This document shows, in pieces, positions 1 to 10,604 of a stretch of DNA of 64,000 nucleotides. Every line of letters starts with the position of its first letter. The first letter of the stretch is position 1. The DNA is from PSRF01 sp035273425. GTDB lineage: Bacteria > Acidobacteriota > Blastocatellia > Pyrinomonadales > Pyrinomonadaceae. Where the stretch lies: positions 74,184 through 138,183 of the forward strand of contig DATEPB010000030.1 in assembly GCA_035273425.1 (NCBI GenBank), given 5' to 3'. Below the pieces are notes generated by a model. That model was not told the origin of the DNA. It saw only the letters and a program-made list of their open reading frames with translations, and did not search any database. Made by a program: the position numbers and the translations under genes.

Positions 1-458
1 GCTTGTCAGGACCGGCTTTGCGCGGTTCGGGAGTAGCGTGGGATATTCGCAAGGCGCGCCCGTACGCGGCGTACGGTGACATGGATTTTGATATTCCTTT
101 AGGCGAGAACGGCGACACTTACGATCGTTACCTCGTGCGTCTGGAAGAGATGCGGCAATCGCGACGGATCATCGATCAAGCGATGGACAAACTGCCGGAC
201 GGTCCGGTTAACGCAAAGTTACCGAAGATCGTTAGACCGCCGGTCGGAGATTATTACCATTCGATCGAAGGTCCGAAAGGTGAGATTGGATGTTATCTGG
301 TCTCGGATGGCACCGCGCAGCCGTGGCGAGTGCGCGTGCGTCCACCGTCATTAATAAATCTTCAAGCGTTAAGGAAGCTTTGTTTAGGGCATTTGGTTGC
401 AGACGTAGTTGCGATTATTGGGACGCTCGATATTGTTCTCGGTGAGATTGATAGGTGA
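1..458 (+). CDS. nuoD: NADH-quinone oxidoreductase subunit D, C-terminal part (5' end outside window)
   Basis: This is the last 150 or so residues of the 49-kDa subunit of complex I, which sits in the peripheral arm near the quinone site. The frame is open from the first base, so the gene is cut by the window edge and the true start is not visible. The reading frame shows the GSGVAWDIR stretch, the RPPVGDYYHSIEGPKGE region, and a terminal IIGTLDIVLGEIDR that is typical of the NuoD carboxy end. It is followed after 30 bases by nuoH, which is the usual neighbour order if nuoG is placed elsewhere or lost from this operon. The family assignment is secure. Confidence 0.95.
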   Translation, partial: LSGPALRGSGVAWDIRKARPYAAYGDMDFDIPLGENGDTYDRYLVRLEEMRQSRRIIDQAMDKLPDGPVNAKLPKIVRPPVGDYYHSIEGPKGEIGCYLVSDGTAQPWRVRVRPPSLINLQALRKLCLGHLVADVVAIIGTLDIVLGEIDR

Positions 459-488
459 CCTCTCTTAATTCTGTTTCTCGGTGGTGAC

Positions 489-1877
489 GTGAACGTTCCC
501 ACTGTTCACCACAGAGACACAGAGAACATAGAGGGTGCACCGAGGAAGAAAGAAAGACACTTGTTTCTCTTTGCTCCAATTAGTTTCGTAAGTGACTTGC
601 TGCAAGGCGTTTTCAGTGCAAACACACTGAAGCATGTGGTGTGGCCGTTTATTCAGATTGGCCTGGTGGTGACAGTGGTCGCCGGCTGGGTCGCGTATGC
701 AAGTTATCTCGAGCGGAAGATATCTGCCTTCATGCAGGCCCGGTTGGGACCGATGCGGGTTGGCCCATGGGGTTTATTGCAACCGATCGCTGACGGGATC
801 AAGTTAATTACAAAGGAAGATTTCATTCCGGAGAAAGCGGATCGGTGGATCTTTTTCTTTGCCCCATACATCGCCGTGGCGGCCGCATTTATTGTTTTCT
901 CAGTGATTCCATTCGGACCTGACTGGGCCGTAATCACAGACGTTAACATTGGCTTGCTGTTCGTACTTGCGGTCTCCAGCGTCGGAGTGCTGGCTTTGAT
1001 TCTTGCCGGCTGGTCTTCAAACTCCAAATATTCACTTCTCGGTGCGCTGCGCTCCAGCGCGCAGATGATCTCGTACGAAGTCGCTATGGGTCTGTCGTTG
1101 ATCGGCGCCTTGATGTTTGCCCGGACACTGTCACTCTCGGGAATAATTAATGCACAAGCCGGCGACTCAGTTTGGTTTCTGTTCTATCAGCCACTCGGCT
1201 TCCTGATCTTTCTGGTTAGTGGTATCGCCGAAAACAATCGGGCACCTTTCGATCTGCCGGAAGCAGAATCGGAATTGGTTGCCGGCTTCCACACTGAGTA
1301 TTCCGGTTTCCGTTGGTCGCTATTCTTTTTTGCTGAATACGCCGCGATGGTGATCGTGTCTGCTGTTGCTGTGACCGTTTACTTAGGTGGATGGTACTTC
1401 CCATTCGTTTATCGTCTAACCGAAGCGAAGGGCCATCACAATCTCTATGTTATAGTCAGCTTATTCGTTTTTCTCATCAAGTTAGCTCTTATTCTTTATT
1501 TGTATTTCTGGCTGCGGTGGACGCTGCCACGCTTTCGTTATGATCAACTGATGGACATCGGCTGGAAGTGGCTGATCCCATCTGCACTAATCAACATCGC
1601 CACTTCAGCACTCTCAATTTTTGTGGTCCAGGCGTTGAACGGATGGCGGGGGATTCGCACGATCGAATCGCTTTCGCAAGGTCTTAACTTAACCACGACC
1701 GGCAAGATCGTGATGATCGTAATGGGCTTGCTCGGTCTTGGAGTAACAGGGCTTCTGCTGGCGCGTATCAACTGGCGCTCACGCGACTTTAATTTAAAGA
1801 GCCAACGCCGGAACATTCGGTTGGTTAGTGTGCCACAGGGTAAGCCGGCAGTCCCGCAAGTCGCAGCGGAAGGGTGA
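489..1877 (+). CDS. nuoH: NADH-quinone oxidoreductase subunit H
   Basis: This is the membrane subunit that forms the quinone chamber with NuoB and NuoD. The protein (462 residues from the GTG at 489) contains the conserved LERKISAFMQARLGPMRVG loop, the IKLITKEDFIP region and the NRAPFDLPEAESELVAGFHTEYSG signature, with about eight to nine membrane segments. The first 40 or so residues before the first membrane helix are unusual: residues 5-25 are encoded by a copy of a dispersed intergenic repeat (505-560). The true start may therefore lie downstream at a TTG, but no better ribosome site was seen. The C-terminus is also about 60 residues longer than in E. coli, with a further helix and a basic tail. 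Confidence 0.95.
   Translation: MNVPTVHHRDTENIEGAPRKKERHLFLFAPISFVSDLLQGVFSANTLKHVVWPFIQIGLVVTVVAGWVAYASYLERKISAFMQARLGPMRVGPWGLLQPIADGIKLITKEDFIPEKADRWIFFFAPYIAVAAAFIVFSVIPFGPDWAVITDVNIGLLFVLAVSSVGVLALILAGWSSNSKYSLLGALRSSAQMISYEVAMGLSLIGALMFARTLSLSGIINAQAGDSVWFLFYQPLGFLIFLVSGIAENNRAPFDLPEAESELVAGFHTEYSGFRWSLFFFAEYAAMVIVSAVAVTVYLGGWYFPFVYRLTEAKGHHNLYVIVSLFVFLIKLALILYLYFWLRWTLPRFRYDQLMDIGWKWLIPSALINIATSALSIFVVQALNGWRGIRTIESLSQGLNLTTTGKIVMIVMGLLGLGVTGLLLARINWRSRDFNLKSQRRNIRLVSVPQGKPAVPQVAAEG
505..560 (+). repeat. Dispersed HHRDTE-type repeat, copy 1, inside nuoH 5' end
   Basis: The sequence TTCACCACAGAGACACAGAG followed by a purine-rich tail occurs here in the plus orientation and is translated as part of the nuoH leader (VHHRDTEN...). 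Related copies lie at 53468-53506 (minus), 55461-55510 (minus) and 55528-55570 (plus). Confidence 0.75.
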
Positions 1878-1906
1878 GCTACAGCGGCGATGGGAAATGA
1901 GAACTT

Positions 1907-2440
1907 ATGGCATTAGTTAAAGTTCCAAAACCAAAGTTCGTCGACAAGTTGAAGCGGTTCTTCATGGTCGACCTCTTGCAGGGTTTGCGCCTGACGTTGA
2001 AATACAACGTTGGCGCGCTGACAGACAAGGACTCGGTAGCCGGGAAGGGGATTTACACCGAACAGTATCCAAAGGTTCGCCCTGACGTTGCTCCGCGTTT
2101 CCATGGTGCGCCGCGCCTCAACATGGATCCCGAGACGCATGACACGCTTTGCATCGCATGCAACCTTTGCGCGATTGCGTGTCCTGAAGACTGCATCGAT
2201 GTGATTGCCATGGACGTCGAGATCATCGTGGCTGGCAAGCCGAGAAAAAAGAAGGTGCTCGATGAGTTTATCTTCGACACGTCGCGATGCATGTTCTGCG
2301 CGCTTTGTCAGGAGGCTTGTCCCACTTCATGCCTCGAACTGACACAGGATTTTGAGTTGGCCACCTATTCCCGCGCGGGTTTTGTCTGGAACCGCGAAAT
2401 GCTTGAGCAGGGGCGGGAGACGGTGAAATACACAAAGTGA
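1907..2440 (+). CDS. nuoI: NADH-quinone oxidoreductase subunit I (2x 4Fe-4S)
   Basis: This is the ferredoxin-like subunit of complex I carrying clusters N6a and N6b, which pass electrons toward the quinone site. The 177-residue protein has two CxxCxxCxxxC motifs: Cys82, 85, 88 and 92, and Cys128, 131, 134 and 138. The ATG at 1907 follows nuoH by 29 bases. Length and motif spacing agree with the family. After its stop the operon is interrupted by a repeat-flanked insert before nuoJ. Confidence 0.96.
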   Translation: MALVKVPKPKFVDKLKRFFMVDLLQGLRLTLKYNVGALTDKDSVAGKGIYTEQYPKVRPDVAPRFHGAPRLNMDPETHDTLCIACNLCAIACPEDCIDVIAMDVEIIVAGKPRKKKVLDEFIFDTSRCMFCALCQEACPTSCLELTQDFELATYSRAGFVWNREMLEQGRETVKYTK

Positions 2441-2447
2441 CGGCGGC

Positions 2448-2480
2448 GATTGCCAATTTCCGATTGCCGATTGCCGATTT
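2448..2480 (+). repeat. Left inverted repeat flanking the four-helix-bundle gene
   Basis: This is a tandem run of the unit GATTGCC(A/G). Bases 2461-2480 are the exact reverse complement of 2873-2892, giving a perfect 20-bp inverted repeat around the inserted gene. Confidence 0.85.
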
Positions 2481-2513
2481 AGAAAAACGTGCGGTCTTCT
2501 CACCAGGACACAC

Positions 2514-2906
2514 ATGGACGCCGAAGAGTTAAAAGCTCGTACTAAGAAGTTTGCCTTAAGGGTTTTGAAGCTAGTGGCTGCCTTGCCCAACAATCTTCAA
2601 GGAAAGACTGTAGGTGGGCAGTTGATTCGTTCGGGCACGTCCGTACCGGCGAACTATCGAGCTGCTTGCAGGGGACGTTCGAAAGCAGAGTTTATCGCCA
2701 AGCTTGGTGTGGTCGAGGAGGAAGCCGACGAGAGTGCTTTTTGGCTTGAACTAATAATAGATAGTGGTCTCTTACAAGAAGAGAAGGTGCGGTCGTTGTT
2801 ACAGGAAGCCAACGAGCTGACAAAGATAATGGCTCGGTCACGAATATCAGCAAAGGAGCCCCGCGTAACCCCAAATCGGCAATCGGCAATCGGCAATCGC
2901 AAATGA
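2514..2906 (+). CDS. Four-helix-bundle protein (23S rRNA IVP / S23-like) inserted in the nuo operon
   Basis: The 130-residue protein has the pattern of the four-helix-bundle family that includes proteins encoded in 23S rRNA intervening sequences and relatives of Avd. The visible hallmarks are LPNNLQGKTVGGQLIRSGTS, VPANYRAACRGRS and an EEADESAFWLELI helix. The family is known to be small, basic and oligomeric; its cellular role is poorly defined. Here it lies between nuoI and nuoJ, where no accessory gene is expected. Its last ten or so codons are made of the right-hand inverted repeat, and its TGA overlaps the nuoJ ATG (ATGA), so it is probably translated with nuoJ. The repeats suggest insertion as a cassette; this is inference. 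Confidence 0.85.
   Translation: MDAEELKARTKKFALRVLKLVAALPNNLQGKTVGGQLIRSGTSVPANYRAACRGRSKAEFIAKLGVVEEEADESAFWLELIIDSGLLQEEKVRSLLQEANELTKIMARSRISAKEPRVTPNRQSAIGNRK
2873..2901 (+). repeat. Right inverted repeat, within the 3' end of the four-helix-bundle gene
   Basis: Four tandem units of AATCGGC/AATCGC. Bases 2873-2892 pair exactly with 2461-2480. The repeat encodes the tail PNRQSAIGNRK of the inserted gene and ends immediately before the nuoJ start. Confidence 0.85.
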
Positions 2907-3583
2907 TTTTATCAGGTTGGGAATCAGTTTTCTTCTGGGTGTTTTCTATCGCGGCCATCTTCGCGGGCCTTTTGACCGTGATGGCTCGGAACACCATTCA
3001 TAGCGCCCTCTTCCTGATTTCTTCTCTGGTCTCGGTCGCCGCACTGTTCATCCTTCTAAACGCAGAATTTATCGCCGGCGTGCAGATCCTGGTCTACGTC
3101 GGCGGCGTGATGGTGCTGTTCCTTTTCGTAATCATGCTGGTTAACGTCGGCGAGGAGGAGCGTGGGCGCGAAGAGATTTTCAACCGGTCCAGGCAAGTGG
3201 TAACCAGCATAGTTTTTTGTGGGCTTCTGGCCGCCGGTCTGCTTTACGCAATCAACCTGGGCTATGAAGGACTACAAAAGAGAGATGCCGGGCTTATCCA
3301 GACAGCACCGGAGCGACGCGCCAATGAGCAACAAAACCTGGCAGCGTCAGCTACAGGTTCATCCAGAATCAGCACTCAATCGGAAACTGTGGGAGCCAGT
3401 CTCTATCGATTTGGCTCGCTGCCATTTGAGATCGCCAGCGTGCTGCTATTGGTAGCAATTGTTGGCTCGGTGATGTTGGCGCGAACGCTGAAGCAGGAAG
3501 CGGCGGTTGATGATGCGGCACCCAGGGAAACCGAAAACCGTCCAGAGCTCGCGAAAGTACAGGTCGATCCAATTGTGCAATAG
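2903..3583 (+). CDS. nuoJ: NADH-quinone oxidoreductase subunit J
   Basis: This is a membrane-arm subunit of complex I. The 226-residue protein has five predicted membrane helices: residues 1-25, 30-50, 55-80, 95-115 and 175-195. It has the conserved ARNTIHSALFLI segment and the AGVQILVYVGGVMVLFLFVIML helix with its pi-bulge region. Between helices 4 and 5 there is a longer polar loop (about residues 118-165) than in E. coli. The ATG overlaps the stop of the inserted four-helix-bundle gene, so its own ribosome site now lies within repeat sequence; expression likely depends on translational coupling. Confidence 0.94.
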   Translation: MILSGWESVFFWVFSIAAIFAGLLTVMARNTIHSALFLISSLVSVAALFILLNAEFIAGVQILVYVGGVMVLFLFVIMLVNVGEEERGREEIFNRSRQVVTSIVFCGLLAAGLLYAINLGYEGLQKRDAGLIQTAPERRANEQQNLAASATGSSRISTQSETVGASLYRFGSLPFEIASVLLLVAIVGSVMLARTLKQEAAVDDAAPRETENRPELAKVQVDPIVQ

Positions 3584-3586
3584 TCA

Positions 3587-4006
3587 ATGCCTATCCTGAT
3601 GCTCAAAATCTTCGCTCCCGCGTTCGGCTTCCTGTTTCAGGAGGCTACGACCGGACGTGTCGCTACTGCGTGGGAAAAGGCGCAGCACCCTGACTTGTCA
3701 AAGTTTCTGGTGATTGGCGCTTTGCTTTTTGTCATCGGCGTCGCCGGTGTGCTTACGCGACGTAACATCATCGTTATCTTCATGTCGATCGAGTTGATTC
3801 TGAATGCGGCAAATCTGAACTTCATTGCATTCTCTCGCTACCTGCAGGAGACAGGAAGTGTGAATGCAGTCGCTGGGCAGATCTTCGCCGTATTCGTCAT
3901 CGTCGTGGCCGCCGCCGAAGCGGCGATTGGATTGGGAATTGTGATCGCGCTCTACCGTAACAAGGAAACGATCTGGGTGGATGAGCTTGATATTCTTAAA
4001 TGGTGA
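3587..4006 (+). CDS. nuoK: NADH-quinone oxidoreductase subunit K
   Basis: This is a small three-helix subunit of the proton-pumping arm. The conserved core starts at about residue 38 with LSKFLVIGALLFVIGVAGVLTRRN, followed by the SIELILNAANLNFIAFSR helix carrying the glutamate used in proton transfer, and VVAAAEAAIGLGIVIALYR with the second glutamate. At 139 residues it is about 38 longer than the usual 100, all at the N-terminus. Either this is a genuine extra amphipathic leader, or translation starts at the TTG just before SKFLVIG. The gene follows nuoJ by three bases. Confidence 0.93.
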   Translation: MPILMLKIFAPAFGFLFQEATTGRVATAWEKAQHPDLSKFLVIGALLFVIGVAGVLTRRNIIVIFMSIELILNAANLNFIAFSRYLQETGSVNAVAGQIFAVFVIVVAAAEAAIGLGIVIALYRNKETIWVDELDILKW

Positions 4007-4130
4007 GGAAGTGCTTTGTACTTTGAGCTTTGTTCTTTGGGTCCTGAGTAGTTCAGTAGATTTCGGGCAGAGACCAATAGACAGCTAAGCCAAAGCACCA
4101 AGTACCAAGTACAAAGCACCAACCGCTTTC
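4007..4130. repeat. Inverted-repeat element between nuoK and nuoL
   Basis: The left arm (about 4011-4042) is built from CTTTG-rich words (GTGCTTTGTACTTTGAGC) and the right arm (about 4090-4122) is the imperfect reverse complement (CCAAAGCACCAAGTACCAAG). About 25 of 30 positions can pair. No gene is present. It would form a hairpin in the nuo transcript. Confidence 0.75.
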
Positions 4131-6581
<2,451 letters not shown>

Positions 6582-6772
6582 ATCGGCCAGTTGTTAGTGG
6601 ATAGTAGTCAGTAGTCAGTAGTCAGTAGTCAGTTGTCAGTTGTCAGTTGTTAGTTGGGATCCTAACGATTTCAGAACGAGCATTCACCGCAGTCACGACT
6701 AACCACTGACAACGGACCACGGACAACGGACCACGACAACGGACCACGGACAACCGACCCCATAATTTGATT
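6582..6772. repeat. Inverted simple-repeat element between nuoL and nuoM
   Basis: The left half (about 6590-6656) is a run of GTAGTCA / GTTGTCA heptamers and the right half (about 6700-6765) is made of ACGGACCACGGACAACGGAC words. The two halves are imperfectly complementary. Nothing coding is seen. A related heptamer run occurs before nuoN. Confidence 0.7.
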
Positions 6773-8461
6773 ATGAAAAACCTGCCCATACTTTCAATCG
6801 TCACGTGGCTGCCTACGCTGGGAGCAATCCTCATTCTCGCTCTCTTCAAGAAGGACCAGCCGAGCTCCATCAAGAAGTTTGCCACCGCCTGGTTCGGTTT
6901 GGCGTTCGTCGTGTCGCTGGTTTTGCTGAAATACGATCCAGTAATCGGGGGCATGCAGTTTCTTGAGGACCGGGAGTGGATCAAAGTGATTGGCGCTCGT
7001 TATCAGATGGGTGCTGACGGCGTGGCTGTGCTTTTGATTGTGCTGACTACCTTGCTGGGCGTGATTGCGTCGTTGTCGTCCTGGAAGTACATCGAAAAGC
7101 GCGAGAAAGAGTACTACGTGCTGCTGCTCCTGTTGCAGACGGCAGTGGTTGGCGTTTTTACCTCAATGGATCTGTTCCTGTTCTATCTGTTCTTTGAGGT
7201 TTCGCTCGTGCCTATGTATTTCCTGATCGGAATCTGGGGCGGCGAAAATCGTCTGTATGCGGCCATCAAATTTTTCCTCTACACGCTCGTGGGTTCGGTC
7301 GTCATGCTGCTCGGCGTCTTGAAGATGTACTTCTTAACGCAAGACACCGCACTCACTACTCAGATCACTCAAGCGACCATCGATTTGATGGCCGGCAACC
7401 CACAGGCGAGCACTTTGGTTAACAATAGTTATCAGGCGGCACTCGCGAATGGCACCGGCACGTTCAATATCATTTATATGCAGTCGTTGGGATCGGTCAT
7501 GCCGATGGGCACGATGCAGGTTTTGCTGTTCTTCGCGTTTGCGCTCGGCTTTGCGATCAAGGTTCCAATGTTTCCGTTTCACACCTGGCTTCCCGATGCT
7601 CACGTGGAAGCACCCACGGCCGGTTCTGTCATTCTCGCAGGCATTCTGCTTAAGTTGGGCACCTACGGTTTTTACCGCTTCAACTTGCCGATGTTTCCCG
7701 CGGCATCGGCCGATGAATCTTTCTTCGGGTCCTTTGGGGTGCGGAGTGTGATGATTCTGCTGGCCATCATCGGAATCATTTACGGCGCGCTCGCTGCCAT
7801 GTATTTCGTCGTTAAGAAAGACGGAGACGTAAAAAAATTGGTCGCGTATTCATCGGTTTCATCGATGGGCATCGTCATGCTCGGGTTGTTTGCACTGAAT
7901 CCAAACGGTGTAAACGGTGCTGTGTTGCACATGGTCAACCACGGCATCTACTCGGCAGCACTCTTTCTTTTAGTCGGAATCATTTACGAACGAAGACACA
8001 CGCGTAACGTGGCCGAATTTGGCGGACTATCGCACGTGATGCCAGGGTACGCGGCAATCTTTCTGGCGATGGTAATGACCGCCATCGGCTTGCCGTTATT
8101 GTGCGTTTTTATTTCTGAGTTCCTCGCATTGCGAGGTGCGTTTGAAGCAAATCCGTTATGGGCCGCCTGGGGTGCATTGGGAATCATTCTCAATGCTGGT
8201 TACATGCTTTGGCTTTATCAACGAATGTTTTTTGGGACGATCGATAACCCGAAAAATGAAAAGCTGATCGATCTGAGCGGCCGTGAGTGGGCCTACATGT
8301 TACCGCTCGTGGGGCTATCGTTGTGGATCGGCGTTTACCCAAAACCTTTTCTTGAGTACATAGCAAAGCCCGTTAACGCGGTCGTGCGGCAAGTACGGCC
8401 AAACTATCCGATTCCGGGGATGCCGGTTGCACCCGCGCAACGCGCAGCGACGCAGAAGTAA
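6773..8461 (+). CDS. nuoM: NADH-quinone oxidoreductase subunit M
   Basis: This is an antiporter-like pumping subunit. The ATG at 6773 is preferred over a TTG six bases earlier and gives 562 residues. Visible family features are the FYLFFEVSLVPMYFLIGIWGG helix with the essential glutamate, the KVPMFPFHTWLPDAHVEAPTAGSVILAGILLKLGTYGF signature region, and HMVNHGIYSAALFLLVG. About 14 membrane helices are expected. There is a polar insertion at about residues 190-240. It lies between nuoL and nuoN with repeat elements in both spacers. Confidence 0.95.
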   Translation: MKNLPILSIVTWLPTLGAILILALFKKDQPSSIKKFATAWFGLAFVVSLVLLKYDPVIGGMQFLEDREWIKVIGARYQMGADGVAVLLIVLTTLLGVIASLSSWKYIEKREKEYYVLLLLLQTAVVGVFTSMDLFLFYLFFEVSLVPMYFLIGIWGGENRLYAAIKFFLYTLVGSVVMLLGVLKMYFLTQDTALTTQITQATIDLMAGNPQASTLVNNSYQAALANGTGTFNIIYMQSLGSVMPMGTMQVLLFFAFALGFAIKVPMFPFHTWLPDAHVEAPTAGSVILAGILLKLGTYGFYRFNLPMFPAASADESFFGSFGVRSVMILLAIIGIIYGALAAMYFVVKKDGDVKKLVAYSSVSSMGIVMLGLFALNPNGVNGAVLHMVNHGIYSAALFLLVGIIYERRHTRNVAEFGGLSHVMPGYAAIFLAMVMTAIGLPLLCVFISEFLALRGAFEANPLWAAWGALGIILNAGYMLWLYQRMFFGTIDNPKNEKLIDLSGREWAYMLPLVGLSLWIGVYPKPFLEYIAKPVNAVVRQVRPNYPIPGMPVAPAQRAATQK

Positions 8462-8643
8462 TGAGTGATGAATTATGAGTGATGAGTGGAAGCAAGTAGT
8501 TCAGAGTTCGAGCTTTAGCTTGCGTCCGCGCCAACCACAACCTAAAGGTTGAACTCTGAACTGCTTGAGTGATGCGCCTGGCAGCACGGGACATTAACTC
8601 TTAACAACTGACCACGAACAACTGACAACTAACCGCGTATCTG
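8462..8643. repeat. Composite repeat spacer between nuoM and nuoN
   Basis: Bases 8495-8566 form a palindromic element: AGTAGTTCAGAGTTCGAGCT pairs with GGTTGAACTCTGAACTGCTT across a short loop. The same element recurs at 57478-57546 with only a few changes. Before it are TGAGTGATGA words, and after it (8596-8636) are CAACTGAC words like those in the nuoL-nuoM spacer. No gene. Confidence 0.8.
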
Positions 8644-10182
8644 ATGTTCTTATTCCAAGCAAATACAACCAGCCTGTTCAGTATCACAGACCTGCAACTC
8701 ATTGCGCCGGAGTTGATCCTGACGGCTTGTGCTTGTCTCGCGCTGGTGATGGAAGTAGTGCTGCCTTATCGGAAGAGCAAAACCATCGCCTACTTCTCAC
8801 TCGTTGCCATTGCCCTGGCCGGATTTTCACTAGCTACTCAATTTTGGTATGCGCGTGAACTGCTTCCGATCAATGGGTTTTACGGAATGGTGCGGATCGA
8901 TGGATTTGCGCTCGTCTTCAAAGCGATTTTCCTGATCGCTGCCGGTTTGGCGATTGCCATTTCAACTCGCTATCTCGACATCGAGGGAGAACAACACGGC
9001 GAATATTATTCCCTGGTTCTATTCGCCACCGTGGGCATGATGTTTCTGGCCTGTGGGTTTGATCTGATTACGCTCTATATCAGTCTGGAATTGATGGCGC
9101 TTACGTTCTACGTGCTCGTCGCCTTCACCAAACGCGAAAAGCGGTCAAACGAAGCGGCGATGAAATACTTCCTGCTGGGAGCGTTTTCATCCGGAGTTTT
9201 GCTTTATGGCATGTCACTGCTTTTTGGAATTGCCGGATCGACCAATCTGGCCGAGATAGGAAAAGCAGTTAGTGCAGTGGTAGCAGCCACTGGAGCGCCC
9301 GGAGAGCCTGCGACCGCATCGCTGCGGCCGATGTTGCTGCTGGGAATGATCGCTCTGGCAGCCGGCTTGTTCTTCAAGATCGCCGCGGTCCCATTTCACA
9401 TGTGGGCTCCAGACGCTTATGAAGGTGCGCCAACCTCGGTGACGGCATTTCTTTCCACCGGTTCGAAGGCCGCGAGCTTCGCGCTTTATGCCCGCATTTT
9501 TGTAGAGGCGCTGCCTGCGATGCGTGCTGATTGGGCGCCGCTCCTCGGCCTCGTTGCCGCCATCACCATCATGGTTGGAAACTGGGCCGCAGTAACGCAG
9601 GAAAACTCCAAGCGCCTGCTCGCATATTCGTCCATTTCAAACGCCGGCTATCTGTTACTGGGTTTGGTTGCCGGCAACAGTTACGGGTATATCGGGCTGA
9701 CGATTTACCTGCTGGTCTATACGCTCATGAACATGGGCGCGTTTGGCATTGTCATCAGTCTGCGTCGACGCGGAATCATTGGCGATAACGTCGACGATAT
9801 GACGGGACTGGCGCAAAAAGCCCCGGGCATGGCTGCGATGATGGCGGTTTTTATGTTGTCGCTTGGCGGTTTACCGATGACCGGTGGCTTCATTGGCAAG
9901 TATTTTCTCTTCGGTGGATTGCTGCAGCGTGGCAAAGCCGATGGCAAAACCTGGTATTACTGGCTGGCCGGATGGGCCATTATTAATACGGTGGTTTCGT
10001 TTTATTACTACGTGCGTTTCATTAAGGTAATGTATTTGGGTGATCGTGTAGCCGATAACCAACCGCTCGAGCTCTCACGTTCTTTGCAGGCCGCCCTCGT
10101 TGTTTCGCTCGCCGGGATTATCTTCATCGGCGTTTACCCACAGCCGTTAATTGAGATTGTGCAGAGGTTGCTCGGACGTTAG
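8644..10182 (+). CDS. nuoN: NADH-quinone oxidoreductase subunit N
   Basis: This is the last antiporter-like subunit and the final gene of the operon. The 512-residue protein shows LYISLELMALTFYVLVAF (pumping Glu), KIAAVPFHMWAPDAYEGAPTSVTAFLSTGSKAA, and LAYSSISNAGYLLLGLVAG, all typical of NuoN. The ATG at 8644 is the first plausible start after the repeat spacer. Downstream, a 63-bp-arm inverted repeat separates it from the next gene and may end the nuo transcript. Confidence 0.95.
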   Translation: MFLFQANTTSLFSITDLQLIAPELILTACACLALVMEVVLPYRKSKTIAYFSLVAIALAGFSLATQFWYARELLPINGFYGMVRIDGFALVFKAIFLIAAGLAIAISTRYLDIEGEQHGEYYSLVLFATVGMMFLACGFDLITLYISLELMALTFYVLVAFTKREKRSNEAAMKYFLLGAFSSGVLLYGMSLLFGIAGSTNLAEIGKAVSAVVAATGAPGEPATASLRPMLLLGMIALAAGLFFKIAAVPFHMWAPDAYEGAPTSVTAFLSTGSKAASFALYARIFVEALPAMRADWAPLLGLVAAITIMVGNWAAVTQENSKRLLAYSSISNAGYLLLGLVAGNSYGYIGLTIYLLVYTLMNMGAFGIVISLRRRGIIGDNVDDMTGLAQKAPGMAAMMAVFMLSLGGLPMTGGFIGKYFLFGGLLQRGKADGKTWYYWLAGWAIINTVVSFYYYVRFIKVMYLGDRVADNQPLELSRSLQAALVVSLAGIIFIGVYPQPLIEIVQRLLGR

Positions 10183-10199
10183 GGCTGCTCGTCAATCTG

Positions 10200-10483
10200 G
10201 ATTTGTACCGCGAAGCGGTTACGTAATTCAGCCCAGGGTTGCCGCGTTGCGCGGCTACCCTGAGTAGAAGAGTCTAACGATACCCAACCCCCAACGGGGT
10301 TGTGTCGGTTTCGAGAAGCTTGCTGGCGTGGTTCAAGGTTATTGATTGACTGGTACGTTCGATTTTGCACCGCAGAGGCGCAACCCCCGTTGGGGTTGAG
10401 CCTCTTGCACTATTGGATCCCAGGGTAGCCGCGCAACGCGGCAACCCTGGGCTGAATTACGCAACCGCTTCGCGGTACAAATC
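10200..10483. repeat. Long inverted-repeat element downstream of nuoN (CAGCCCAGGGTTG family)
   Basis: Arms at 10200-10262 and 10421-10483 are inverted copies that differ at one of 63 positions. An inner pair (about 10281-10305 and 10380-10402) contains ACCCCAACGGGGTT-like sequence. The whole 10183-10604 spacer holds no gene. The core word CAGCCCAGGGTTG recurs at 13628-13640 and near 63920. Confidence 0.9.
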
Positions 10484-10604
10484 ACCCTTGGCCGGACGTC
10501 ATCAGAGGTCCCTTCAGCTTGTCGGTTAAGATCAGTCACACTCACGCAGTGATATCAATTGCCGGCGATATATCAAATATTCCACCTCAACAACAAGCTG
10601 AAGC

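Noticed and set aside
2448..2901. Short tandem units that could be read as a CRISPR array
   Set aside because: The units are 7 bases and contiguous without spacers; no cas gene is in the window.
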